Shown here piece after piece: positions 46,719 to 57,457 of a stretch of 64,000 nt of DNA. The position numbers and the translations under genes are program-made. Below the pieces are notes generated by a model, which had not been told where the DNA came from, searched no databases, and saw only the letters and a program-made list of their open reading frames with translations. This DNA is from Straminergon stramineum. Its lineage: Eukaryota; Streptophyta; Bryopsida; Hypnales; Calliergonaceae. The stretch lies in assembly GCA_963920665.1 (NCBI GenBank), contig OY987273.1, positions 15,688,501-15,752,500 of the forward strand. The letters run 5' to 3'. Every line of letters starts with the position of its first letter. Within the stretch, counting starts at the first letter, position 1.

Positions 46719-46835
46719 TTTTTGTGGAAGGGACCAAAACCAAAGTACCAAGAGACACACTTCACACCCCAGTCGGATCCGATTGGGGTATGACTAGTGT
46801 CACTTGGTACTCTTCGTTTTGGTACCTCCACAAAA
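46719..46835. repeat. Foldback 1, centre AGTCGGATCCGATT
   Basis: Arms of about 58 bp (TTTTGTGGA-GG-ACCAAAAC... and its complement) meet at GGATCC 46,775-46,780. It lies in the intron of the transposase gene. Confidence 0.8.
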
Positions 46836-49170
46836 TTTTTAGAAATTAGGGTCAACTTATAAATAAACATTCAAATTTCTAAGCTCTAAGAAAAAAATGT
46901 CTCATATGTATATACACTACCCTAAACAAAATATTCTTTTAAATAGCAGTATATCCAAAGACCAAAATAACAATAGAATTTAGAATAAAAAATGCTCTTA
47001 TGATTTGCATGAAGCCTCCCCATTGTCGATACCGGAAATGCTAGAATGCCAACCAATGGTCCAAGTGATGAAGTGCTTCTTCACTTGCAGCCCCAGATGA
47101 AAAGCACTATGATTGAATTGCGAGGTAACGTGTCTCTGCCTCTTCCCTAGTCTTCGAATCTTTATATTGTTTGCATAGTAAATTATGTTGCTGCTGGAAT
47201 GCCTCCTTGATATGCTTCTGCGTGTGTAGGTGAAGAGAAGTAGTCCAATGCAACAAGCAAGTTCTCTCACGATTTTCCATTTTGTCATTGGCTGAACCAT
47301 TGCCATAAACTATACGAACAGCATTCCAATTGGCCATGGCGCTATCTGCCATAAATCCCTTGAAATTCGGGTGGTCAATTCCATGTCGTGTCATAACGAC
47401 ATTCAAGCACCTCCAAAATTGCACCTGAATCTTTGTATCCTCAGATTGCATATCGCATGTTGAAATGGTCATGACCTTCTTGTATGCCAAATCATACACG
47501 TGGCAAGCCATGGTGGTCCACTCCTTCACACGCTTCACGTGGTCGAACATCAACCATGCATTTTGGAGATCACCTCCGAGTTGCATACGCCTCACCAGGT
47601 CCACACCACTTCCAGGTCCTTCCGTGAGCATCTTGAAAATGTATACCTTCTCTTTTCCTTGGCCAGGAAAGACACTATCATGTATGAATTCAAACTTGGA
47701 CTCCTTCTTTATGGTCATAATGTTGTCAATGACACCTCCTCGATTGTTTGAGCGAAATGAAGAAATGACATTCCGTATGTTTGGACTACTCAAATACTGG
47801 AATCGATCCATGACCTCTTCCATTTCATCCCCCTTCAGCATCTCCTTTTCTCCTTCTCCATTGTGAAATAGATAGTTTGTTAAGAATTCTTTACTAGCAG
47901 AGAGAGCAATGGCGGAGTTGGTGGCTGTTGGTGTTTTGGTCAACTGCTCCGCAATGAGCCCACAAATTTCCTCCGTGGAATCTCTATACATGCCCTTTGC
48001 AATAGGGTGAGCATGATGCCCAAAGTGAATTGCGGCCCTGCTCATATTGGGATTACCACTATAGCAGTAGTATATCCTAGCATCACAAGTATTCAAGCAT
48101 GTAGGTGATTTTTTGCAAAGTTTGCAAACTAAAGTAGAGTCTCTAGGAGTACCATCCCGTATTGTAAATGGAAACATTGTATAACCACTCCACTCTGTTT
48201 CGTTTTTCTTGGAAGCCCTCTTCAAAAAGTCACACTCCGGATTCTCACAAGAAAGATGCCCAGCACAGTAAGACTTACGAAATTTGAGATTGTCAGAGTT
48301 GTGAATGTTTGTTGTCACCAACTTGCACCATGGGTGTCCATCGTACCGTTTGTCTATTCCTTCTAAGTTCTTGGCTGCCAAGGAAGATGAAGAGGAGCGA
48401 CATGGAGGCAACTTGAAGATGACATCCCCGTTGAATACTGGTGGAAGAAATTGGACATGATGATGCTCCACGTTCTTGAGATCCATTGTTGACAATTCAT
48501 TCCTCGAGCGATACATATTGGAGAGTCTTCTCAAGCAATCCATTATACTTCCTCGGTCAAGTGGAGTTGGGTGCAATGGAGGTCGTGAGAAAGTAGTTTC
48601 AGCATGACTATTAGATGGGGTGTCTGATACAGAGTTTACATGTGCCTTCTCACTCATCACAGGTAGAAATTTGCAAGGTTTCTCTCTAAGTGTGAAGTTA
48701 GGGGATTCCTCTTCTGATTCACTAGACAACTCTATGATAGGATCCAATATCTCAACCTTCACTTTCTGAAGAATTTCACTGCTTGGGAGCACTGGTAAAA
48801 ATTGGCAAGCTAGATTGGGAGAAACCGCTCAGGGCATGTGAGGGCAATGAGGCATGTCTACTGTTGAATTATCTGATTGACAACTTACCACCTCATTGGA
48901 TAGAACTACCATAGTCAATGGAAGCCTGTAAGCTCTATAATTTCCTATAGGCAAGTACCAACAATGACCTTCTTCTGCGACGGACTTCACAACAAGGATA
49001 GACTGATGTAACTGACCAAATTCGGACTTCCTTTCCTCTTCAACATAGATTGACGACTCTAGAAATCGAAATTGTACGTGAAGGAGGTGGCTGAATACTT
49101 TAGCATGCCCTCCTTCGTCTACTGGAAACACTAGAGGAACCTCATGACCATCTACTCTAATGGAAGCCAT

Positions 49171-49816
49171 GATTACAACACATACAATGTAGAAAGGCAC
49201 AATGAAAGAAATGGGTCGTGAGAATGCACTAGCAAATTCTACAACTTCATCAAATACTAGAATGTTTCATTATTGTTGCCGTCAAATATGAAGAAAGCCA
49301 ATACACTATATGGTATAGATTTGTCATCCATCTTCACTTTTGGCAGCTCTTTTAATATTGGCTTCCACTACTTTCTTTAAGACTATATTGTTGAGAGCCA
49401 TTTAATCTGATAATGAGACTAGGCGGTTATGTCAGATAATATTTTAGCACGTGTATTATGAAGGTGGCATTGTAGTGTTTAATGCTCTCATCTGGCACTT
49501 GCAGTGGTGCTTCTCAAGAACAGTCATTGTCAGACTCACTTTACTTCCACGACGACGCCATTGCGCCACCTACCAAGTTCAAGGAGATTGACGGCGTTTC
49601 GGCGCATTAAACAACTTTTTTGAATTCTTATTTTACTCGTACAACGTGACCAATGTTAGAAATCTTCATGATGGAACTATATAAGTGTGTTGAACACTAC
49701 TTTTCAGTGAGTACATATTGGCCCCTTCTCCATGAATCAATCCTTTCAATGTCTTTTCTCAAGTGCAACACTAGTTGTCTTTAGGAGGAGTGTTCAAGTG
49801 TGAGTTCTGTTTCTTT
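49171..49816. promoter_or_regulatory. Shared divergent promoter region of copy C
   Basis: The transposase gene (minus) and the cargo gene (plus) start about 650 bp apart and diverge. TATATAAG at 49,678-49,685 is a good TATA box for the plus-strand gene, about 140 bp before ATG 49,817. I could not pick a convincing TATA box for the minus gene. Co-expression of transposase and cargo is inference from the layout. Confidence 0.5.
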
Positions 49817-52800
49817 ATGTTGTTAGATATCCATAGTTGTAACTTTCGTAATCAGGACTACACTATCAAGAAGAGAAAGCGGCGTCCTTTGTACTTTTCA
49901 TCTTCTAAAGAACTAAAGAGATCTAGGATGACTCGGGGGAAGAAGTTAATGTCTAAAACAGGTCAAGGGTCTGTCGATGAACTCCGCAAATCTCTGCGCT
50001 TTGAAGGTGGAGGTAGCAACGAAGAACACATTGTTCAAGGCCACAATGTTGATGCATTGCTTGAACGGAATGAAGAGACTGCAACTACCCAAGGAGTCAC
50101 AGCTTTGCACAATGTTTCCAATGTAAGCCACTTTCAATTATTTTGTATTTCATTGATTTCATTCCATCATTTAAGGTATTCGTTTATTGAATTTAGGCTT
50201 CAATACTATTGAGTGAGGCTGAATCAATTTAGATCTATATATGCTTGGAGCACACTAAGACATTAAATTTGAAATCAATTAGTGAAGGATCCCGAAGTAG
50301 CAAAGGATGTAGATGATGTACTTAACTATCTCCGCTTATAACATGTGGTTTCAGTACCTCATATATTTGTGGGTGATTGCTAAATGGATTTCTTTGTTTG
50401 TATTGTATATTACTGCTATAGATTTCATTGAAGTAAATAACTGATGGTTCAGGTCTGCAAATGGCTCATTATAATTACACTAAAGAGCTCATGAGTTTAG
50501 AGGGTTTATATTTTGCAGGATGCCTTTATAGTTGAAATTTGTGTTAGGCCAATTGCATTGAGACAAAAGGGTAACCATATTAGTGTAACTCAGATTTGAA
50601 AGGTGACTTTATAAAGACCCTAGCAAAAGAATTTGAGCTTCAGCATTCTAAGAGTACTATGGGACCACTATGAGGGAAGGGTCCCAGAAGGTAGTTGGCT
50701 TTACCAAATTAGCTAACAGATGAAAGAAGTATCTGAGTGAAGAAATTCTATAGTATCTATTCAAGACTTCCTCAATTGTAGGGGCTTTGCATCTACTATC
50801 ATAGATGAACAAGATATTCTTAAGGAACTTAGAGTGCTAAGTAATTGCCTTTAGGATACATCACTGTTTCGTTTAATATATATTCTTGAAGGTGGGTAGG
50901 TTAATACATCTATAAAATACAATTACAATTGCATTAAGTGACTTATTTTCCTTCACTGTAAAAGGAATACTATACGAATATTCTTGAATATCATATAGAA
51001 ATGTTTGAATACTATACGGAATATTTGTATCCAAAATACCCTGTAACACCGTCCCTACTTGATGAAGATCATCAGCTGCAAGTAGCACATAATCGCCGAT
51101 TCTGACTCAACACAGGAAGAAGTATAAACTGTCAAGAAAACGTGCCTGCTGAGTGCCGATAGGACTGTATCAGTAATGGAAGGTCATTCGACAACTGATA
51201 TTGAATCTCAGTTTCTTGATTAAAAAGCTAGATTATACAGCATGCACATACTAAATCCATCGCTGAAATTAAGAACTCACTATTCATTTGCTTTTCTAAA
51301 AACAACTGCAGCTATCTCTCCAAACGTTGTTTTCCAATTAAAATTTGGAATCTTCACTTTCCATGCTCGGAATAGCAATATGCTTCTTTGATGACAGCAC
51401 CCTACTATTCTAGAATTACGTAAATTTGGGAAAAGATTGTTGAGTTTCGGCGAGAATGTAGATCTCTAGTTCTCCACATGTGGTCGACGTGATCCGATTT
51501 TCTTGTGCAAATTTTATTATTTCTCAACAACTGCTTCGGGGTTTGAAATGAGATCGTCCTCATCCCGCATAGCTCTTCTTCTGCTCTGCCTTGTTTAGAG
51601 ACATCCTTGTGAGGTTATGAATTTTGAATTATTGTGACGGACGTGCAGGACCAAACATTAAGCATGAGGAACTTGCGCAGTCATACCAGGGAAGAAGGGA
51701 AAGCGCCGTTGGAGGCAGATCGTGGACAACCAACTCTTCCGCCTTCTGAGAATCAGGTATTGGTCTCCCCAAACAAGTAACTAGATTGTGAAGGTAAATA
51801 TGCACAGGTACCGGAATTGGGAGTAGTAACAGGTACTTTGGGAAGCCCAGTCGGATCCGACTCTACTTCCCTGTGTATTTGTCACTACTCCCAATTCTGG
51901 TACTTGTGCGAGAAAAATCTAGTTTGGCGAGTTCAACCCCTCTTTGAGTATCGGACTGAACCCTGTGTGAGTGTCGAAGTGAACCTTGTGTGAGTGTCGA
52001 AGTGAACCCCTGTGAGTATTGTACTGAACATCTGTGTGAGTATCGACGTGAACCCTGTGTGCATATCGAACTCAACCTCTATGAGTACCGAACAAAGCCC
52101 TGTGTGAGTATCGAACTCAAACCTGTGTGAGTTTCGAATTGACCCCTTGTGAGTACCGAACACAACTCCTGTGAGTACCGAACACAACCCCTTGTGAGTA
52201 CCGAACACAACCCCTTGTGAGTACCAAACACAACCCATGTGAGTACCAAACTCAACTTTGTGTGAGTATCGAACAAAATCCCTATGAGTACCCAGTAGAA
52301 CCCTCTGTGAGTATCGAACTCAACCCTGTATGATTACCGATCAGAACCCCTGTGAGTATCGACTAGAACCCTATATGATTACCGAATAGAACCCCTATGA
52401 GGATCGAACAAAACACTGTGTGAGGATCGAACTGAACCCTGTGTGAATTTGAAACTTAACCCTATGCGAATTTGAAACCGAACCCTCTGTGAATTTGAAA
52501 CTGAACCCCTGTGAATTTGAAACTGAACCCCTGTGAGTATTGAATAGAAACTTGTGTGAATTTGAAACTGAACCCCTGTGAGTATCGAACTGAACCCTTG
52601 TGTGCTTATCGACCTGAACCCCTGTGTGAGTGACCAACTTCTCGATTTGTGTTCAACGTTTCCTGAGATCTTGGTCGGTGGTGTGGGATTGAATTACTTT
52701 AGAGATTTGTTGTGAGATTTTCCATTAAGACTTTACGTCGATTATATTAAACTAATTATGCTTGAATAACTTTGAAGGAAACTGTCTGCTTGAATTCCTG

Positions 52801-54958
52801 TGTAGAGGACTAGCTGTTCGAATTCTTTGGAAGGAGAGTCATTGTCAAAATTTATGTGAACTTTGGAGGAGACTGTATTTTTGTTCGAATTCTCTTAAGG
52901 AGACTCATTGCTTAAAATTCATTTTAGAGACTAGCCAAATTCAGCTCATGTTTTCATGATTTCAGCTCATGAAGTTCTTTGTCTATATATTTTTTAACTA
53001 TGTCATGGTGGTACCACTTTTAGGGGTAGAAGCAAGGTCCCTTGGAAGTAGAGTCGGATCCGACTATGCTTCTAGGGGTACCTGGAGCTACCCTTGAAAA
53101 TGGTACCACCAGGTATTACTAAAACAGTAAAACAATTTTACTTCTAGTCAAGACATAGTGTATTGGCTATTGACCCACCTTCAATTACGAATTAGTAGCA
53201 CAATAGGTTCTTGAACAAGTCCTCCTAGCTTTTTATCAATTATGAAGGCGACAAAATGTAACTTAAGTAGAATAGTATTAGAAGTTGATTTTGTTGGATT
53301 GAAAGTTGATTAAAAGATTTACTGGTACCTCATTGATTTCTTTAGTAGTGTCCCCCAAAGAGAAGAACAAATATCAATTCACATTATAAGGGGTACCACA
53401 TTGATGAGGAAGCATTAATCTCCATGGAGACTTTAAAATATTTTGATTCTTTTGATGTACCAAAACAAGGGGTAGCACCAGGTACCCTTGGAAGCACAGT
53501 CGGATCCGACTGTGCTTCTAGGGATGCTTGGTGCTACCCTTGAAAATGGTACCACCAAGATATTACTCCCAAAATTTTAGTTCTTACAAATAGGCTTGAT
53601 ATGTTTTTTTCAATTTGTTCCTTTTGTTTTTATAAGTTGAAAAGGCCAAGAAATGTAACTCAAAAAAGAGAGGAATTTATGTTTCAAATGTTTTAGAAAT
53701 TGATTTGGAGATGGACTAGTATTTGATTTTCTTTGTCTTTATTGCCAAAGGTTTTGGTAAATATCTATTGATTTTAATCAAAGAAAAAAAGGTACCACAT
53801 TGATGGGAAAAAAATAAACTCTTTGGAAGCTTTTAAAAGTTTTGTTTCTTTTGGTGTACCCAAAAGAGGGGTAGCACCAAGTATCCTTGGAAGCATAGTC
53901 GGATCCGACTTAGCTTCCAAGGATACTTGGTGCTACCCCTCTTTTGGGTACACCAAAAGAAACAAAAAACATTTTTCCAAATTTAAACTTTCTTTGCCCT
54001 CAAGATAATCTAATCTTTTTTCTAATAGTCATCTTTCTCTCGCATAGGGTGAATATTGGTTTTCTTATGATGGTAAAATAAACAAAGTAATTAATCATAT
54101 GTGACCATGGGGTACCACATTTAGGGGTACCCTATACTTCTAAAGTAGATTAAGAGGAATGAAAGTTATGTAATGAAAGATTGTTGAGGTTCTCCAATAG
54201 AAACATCTTAAAGTGATTTTTAGTGTAATCATTTATTGCATTGTGATTTAACAACTCATTCTATTTTGGGATTTAGGGTGTTTGGAGTGGGATGAAGGTG
54301 AGTTTCTAGTCTTTGTTAAGTTTTTGGATACATGGACACATGCTAACAATGTGTGGGATAGTTGAAAACACTACAAATTATTGAATGCCTACTTCATCCT
54401 AGAGACATTTTTAAGTTGCAAAATACTTAATATTTATTAGATTGTCATATAATCTTACATGGTCAATATATTTCTGACCTTCTTTTCTTTGATATGTAGA
54501 TGCCAATTCCACTTTGCAATGAAGGTCAAGCAACTTCATCAAGGGCAACAAGCATAGAGGTTGCAATTGTTGAGCCTGGAGGCCACGTTGAGCCCATAAC
54601 CCCTGCCATTGACCACCTTGGCATCTTCAGTGAGTCTGATGCTGAAGATGGTGGAGAAGAAGACTTGGTAAGTCTTGGAGACATATTGGACGCATGTGAC
54701 TGGGCTTGTGACTATGTCGAGCAACCCCATGGTAGTCGTTTTAGTGGCAAAGCTATCCGAAAACGCAAACGACAACCAATTTTTTCACCTGAGACTTCTA
54801 ACCAAGAATACACTTCTAGGAGTGAATCCTCAATCTCCGTTGCTAGTCCAAAGTTTGAGGAGGTGTGCAACTGTGCTTCTAGCGGTATTGTGGGCAAGCA
54901 AGAAGTGGTTATTATACACTTGAGCTCTGACTCAAACTGCTCCATTGACATAGATTGA
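49817..54958 (+). CDS. Cargo gene 1 of copy C, three exons, basic/acidic protein
   Basis: Proposed exons are 49817-50122, 51649-51756 and 54500-54958 (TGA). All junctions are phase 0 with good sites (AAT then GTAAGC; GTGCAG; CAG then GTATTGG; ATATGTAG), and the joined frame has no stop. Residues 15-30 are strongly basic (TIKKRKRRP, then KELKRSRMTRGKK), probably a nuclear signal. The last exon is acidic (SESDAEDGGEEDLVSLGD) with a second basic cluster (KAIRKRKRQP) and ends SSDSNCSID. No enzymatic domain is recognised. It directly precedes the methyltransferase-like gene on the same strand and may be its 5' part if splicing skips the stop. A nuclear accessory or regulatory role is a guess. Intron 2 holds the minisatellite and four foldbacks. 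Confidence 0.5.
51802..51909. repeat. Foldback 2, centre AGTCGGATCCGACT
   Basis: Arms of about 54 bp (GCAC-GGTACC-GAATTGGGAG... and complement) meet at GGATCC 51,853-51,858, directly before the minisatellite in intron 2. Confidence 0.85.
51925..52635. repeat. Minisatellite of ~22-24 bp units in intron 2
   Basis: About thirty diverged units of the type TGTGAGTATCGAACTGAACC run head to tail for 700 bp. Variants include GTGAGTACCGAACACAACCC and GTGAATTTGAAACTGAACCC. Every unit carries GTGAGT, which looks like a 5' splice site, so the array holds many decoy donors. ORFs on minus are artefacts. Confidence 0.85.
53007..53110. repeat. Foldback 3, centre AGTCGGATCCGACT
   Basis: Arms of about 52 bp begin GGTGGTACCA and contain GGTAG--CAAGGT and TTGGAAG words. 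The centre is GGATCC at 53,056-53,061. It is closely related to foldbacks 4 and 5. Confidence 0.85.
53454..53556. repeat. Foldback 4, centre AGTCGGATCCGACT
   Basis: GGGTAGCACCAGGTACCC / GGATGCTTGGTGCTACCC arms meet at GGATCC 53,502-53,507. The central part GAAGCACAGTCGGATCCGAC continues into its exact complement for about 22 bp. Confidence 0.88.
53839..53968. repeat. Foldback 5, ~130 bp near-perfect palindrome
   Basis: 65-bp arms are complementary except for two or three positions (AGCATAGTC against AGCTAAGTC, and a T-run length). The centre is GGATCC at 53,901-53,906. The near-perfect pairing suggests that this is the youngest copy; its transcript would form a long hairpin. Confidence 0.92.
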
Positions 54959-55499
54959 TTGAAGTATGGAGTATATATATTATATTACCTTAGATGTGAG
55001 ATCTACATATCTCATAAACAGCTTTAGTAAGGCTAATCATTCATGATGTAACTCTCAATATTGTTCTATAACTTTGTTTTTGTACCTTAAAGTTTCTCTA
55101 CTGCATTATTTCTTGTCACTAAGGCTTTGTATTTCAATTTCAATTTCTGATTTTTATCATTGTGGATCTCATATTCTATAGACTTTCATTTCCCAGATGG
55201 ATGTATCGCCCATGAATGAAACACAGGAGGAGACAATTGTCACGACGTGCAGTTTTAGATTTTTTTGGTTTACTAGGTCAAGCTAACCGGAAAATACATA
55301 TAGGTATCTGGAATTAGCTAAGGAACCATCTAGATCTGAATAAGAAGCAGAAAATGAGAAAATGAAAAGATTTGCTCAATCCAGATCCCAGGAAGTGGAA
55401 GGGTACGAACGGATATCTGACCGGATAGGGATGGACCGGATACCTTAGACGAACCGGATCCGGAATGAGTTAGGATGAGGTGGCAGGGAGTCCAACAAC

Positions 55500-55507
55500 T
55501 ATAAAAG
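55500..55507 (+). promoter_or_regulatory. TATA box of LTR-unit copy 2
   Basis: TATAAAAG is in the same sequence context as TATATAAG at 6575-6582 and about 280 bp before ATG 55,782. Confidence 0.7.
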
Positions 55508-55781
55508 AACTGGAGCTACCTAGGTCAAACTCTTTCTCATTCTCATTTGCCTAGCGTTGTCTGTGCTCTATGTTTGCCTCTGTGCCTGTCGACTAGTTTT
55601 CTGTGATAGCCTTTTGTGCGAGACCTGTGCGATTAGTGTCCGTTGCGAGACTTGTGGTCCTTGAACGTTCGAGCTTTAATTACCGGTTGAGATCGGGGAG
55701 CGAAAGTGAGAACGAGACGTTTGGCTAGGAAGGATAGTGAGGGAGTATCGAAAAGGGTCCCAAGCGCACCAATTCGTGTCC

Positions 55782-57457
55782 ATGCCGCAGCTTAGGAGGA
55801 CTAGAGGCAAACAGGCGAGTTCCAGTGTGCCCCCAGCGGAGGTAAAGCTCCGAAAGGTAGTTCTGGTTGTTCCCTCCACCGAACTAGCCAAGTCCCAACT
55901 CATGGAAGATTTAAATTCCATGGGCTGCCTAGGTTTTGTAGATAAACCCTGGGGCTTTAAAGAAGAGTCCATAGTCAAAGAACTCTTGGGCAAGCTATCC
56001 AATGAGTTTGACAACACTCCGTGAGCCGTTCCACATCTATGGACGGAAGACATGTGGAGAACAGCCTATAATTTCCGCGCAGGAGGGCTAGGAATGGCAA
56101 GCCGGAAGGATGAGTTCTGCCGTGGGAAGTTCGAGGGAGCGGTGAACCCGAAAGACGAATATGCGGTGGATGACTGCATCGATGAGCGGTAGCGCCGGCT
56201 GCTGAAGTTCTTAGTTCCGGTCCTTCATCCGGAAAAACCGACGAGGGTGACTATCTCCCTCGCCAACACTATTTTCGACTCTCTGAGAGGAGACCGGGAA
56301 GTTGAGTGGGCTCAGATCCTTTCCGAGCTGGTCACCCAACTCGTAGGAAGAGTGGGGAAGAGTAGGGCCACTCCGGTGTGCCCCTATCTCATGCACCTCT
56401 ACCATTCCCAACATCTCCTGAGTGCACCGGAGGAGAAGAGGTGGAAGGCTCAGGAAACTCTCCTGAAATACGGAAAATCGGAAACGGATGAGGAGATGGA
56501 ATCCGGTTCCGATCCCAAGGAGAACAGCGAGTCGGAGGAAGAGGAAACGCCAATGCCAGTCATCAAACGGCAGAAGACGACCTCTCCCAACAAGAGGGGG
56601 ACGCCGCCCGCTCGCGACACCCCGGCCCTAGAGGAGAAGCCAGAGGTCGAGAAGACGGTGTCAGAAGAATTAGATCCCGATGATCCGTTCAGATCGCTCG
56701 TAAAGAACTTATGCGATATACGAGCGGATTGGGAGATGAAAAGGAAGATGCTGATAGCAATCGGGAGGATGGTGGAAGCAACACTCGACCGGGAGCTACC
56801 GGAAAAGGTGGCGGCCCATATTTCTGATCCGGTTGAGTCCCGAAAGTAGGAGTAGAGATCCGCCGGCTACAAGAGGAGGTGGATCGGATGAAGACGGAGA
56901 TCCTGGTGCATCAGGAGAACTTCGCCGCCACCAAATCGGTTGCAGAGGATGCTCGGCAGATGATGGAGCAAGTGAAGGCCACGTTCGGGGAGACCAGAAC
57001 GGCCCTCACCAAGGCCAAATTATTTGACGAGCAGGTGCATGAGGAGAAGAAGCTATCCGGTACCCGGATGGTGCGGATCCTCAACGACTTTGCCGAGCAG
57101 GTAGAAGCGGCAATGCAGGAGGCACGGAAGGCAGTGGACCAGATGGAGGAGAGTACCCAGATGCTGTCGGGAGCAACCTGCTCTCGCGGTATCCGACTCT
57201 CGGATATCTCCCTCCCGGATTCGTTCCCGAAAGTGACAACTGGAGAGGGGAAGGATACGACCCCGAAGTCCAAGAAAACGACCCAGGCTGGCACGCCTGG
57301 GACCGCCATCAACTTGGACTCACCACCCGCGTCCGCAGAAGGCAATCCGGTTCCTCGTCCTCAAGAGATCGAGAGGAGTTGGAACCTCAACGAGGTTTTT
57401 GAGCAAATGGACCCGGGAGCGGACAGTGCGACCATCGGATCGCGGATAGGGACTTAG
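55782..57457 (+). pseudogene. LTR-unit ORF, copy 2, best preserved
   Basis: ATG 55782 (MPQLRRTRGKQAS) to TAG 57455-57457. Regions in order: basic N-terminus; PHLWTEDMWRTAYNF; helical block TISLANTIFDSL ... RATPVCPYLMHLYHSQHLL (about 56.26-56.42 kb); acidic linker; PNKRGTPPARDTP; DPDDPF-SLVKNLCDIRADWEMKR; coiled coil with DRMKTEILVHQENF and FAEQVEAAMQEA; CSRGIRLSDISLPDSF; Ser/Pro tail. Breaks are TGA 56,022, TAG 56,190 and a frameshift near 56,845. The sister copy is open at each of these positions, so the ancestral frame of about 560 codons is well supported. No protease, RT or integrase motif is present. It may be gag-like or an accessory protein. Confidence 0.65.

Larger units (their letters stand above)
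44980..49170 (-). pseudogene. MULE-like transposase with SWIM finger, copy C
   Basis: Two exons. The first starts at ATG 49170 (MASIRVDGHEVPLVF) and runs in one frame, with a single TGA at 48829, to 47107. It holds a Cys/His-rich DNA-binding-like region (PWCKL ... KSYCAGHLSCENPECDF, about 48.3 kb) and a transposase core with FMADSAMANWNAV (47.35 kb) and RTCLLHW, the D and C-x2-H features of MULE cores. After an intron, an acceptor at about 46,479 opens the second exon (ELNLEEMVDMPS) to a stop at 44980. This exon carries the SWIM finger CTCLDF ... VNCKHLYYLYRYF and an in-frame fourfold 12-residue repeat. Two TGA codons (48829 and about 45,784) break it; the second is shared with copy B. It would bind the element ends and cut and paste the DNA. 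MULE assignment fairly strong; subfamily unknown. Confidence 0.8.
52640..54499. other. Rest of intron 2 of cargo gene 1
   Basis: Apart from foldbacks 3-5 there is AT-rich non-coding sequence. The stretches between the foldbacks repeat the words GGTACCACATTGATG and CTTTAAAA, so the foldbacks may be part of a larger ~400-bp repeated unit (about 53.0, 53.45 and 53.84 kb). Confidence 0.45.

Noticed and set aside
51863..52637. ORFs with THTG/SVLT-type repeats on minus
   Set aside because: They are translations of the intronic minisatellite; the frame changes with unit length.
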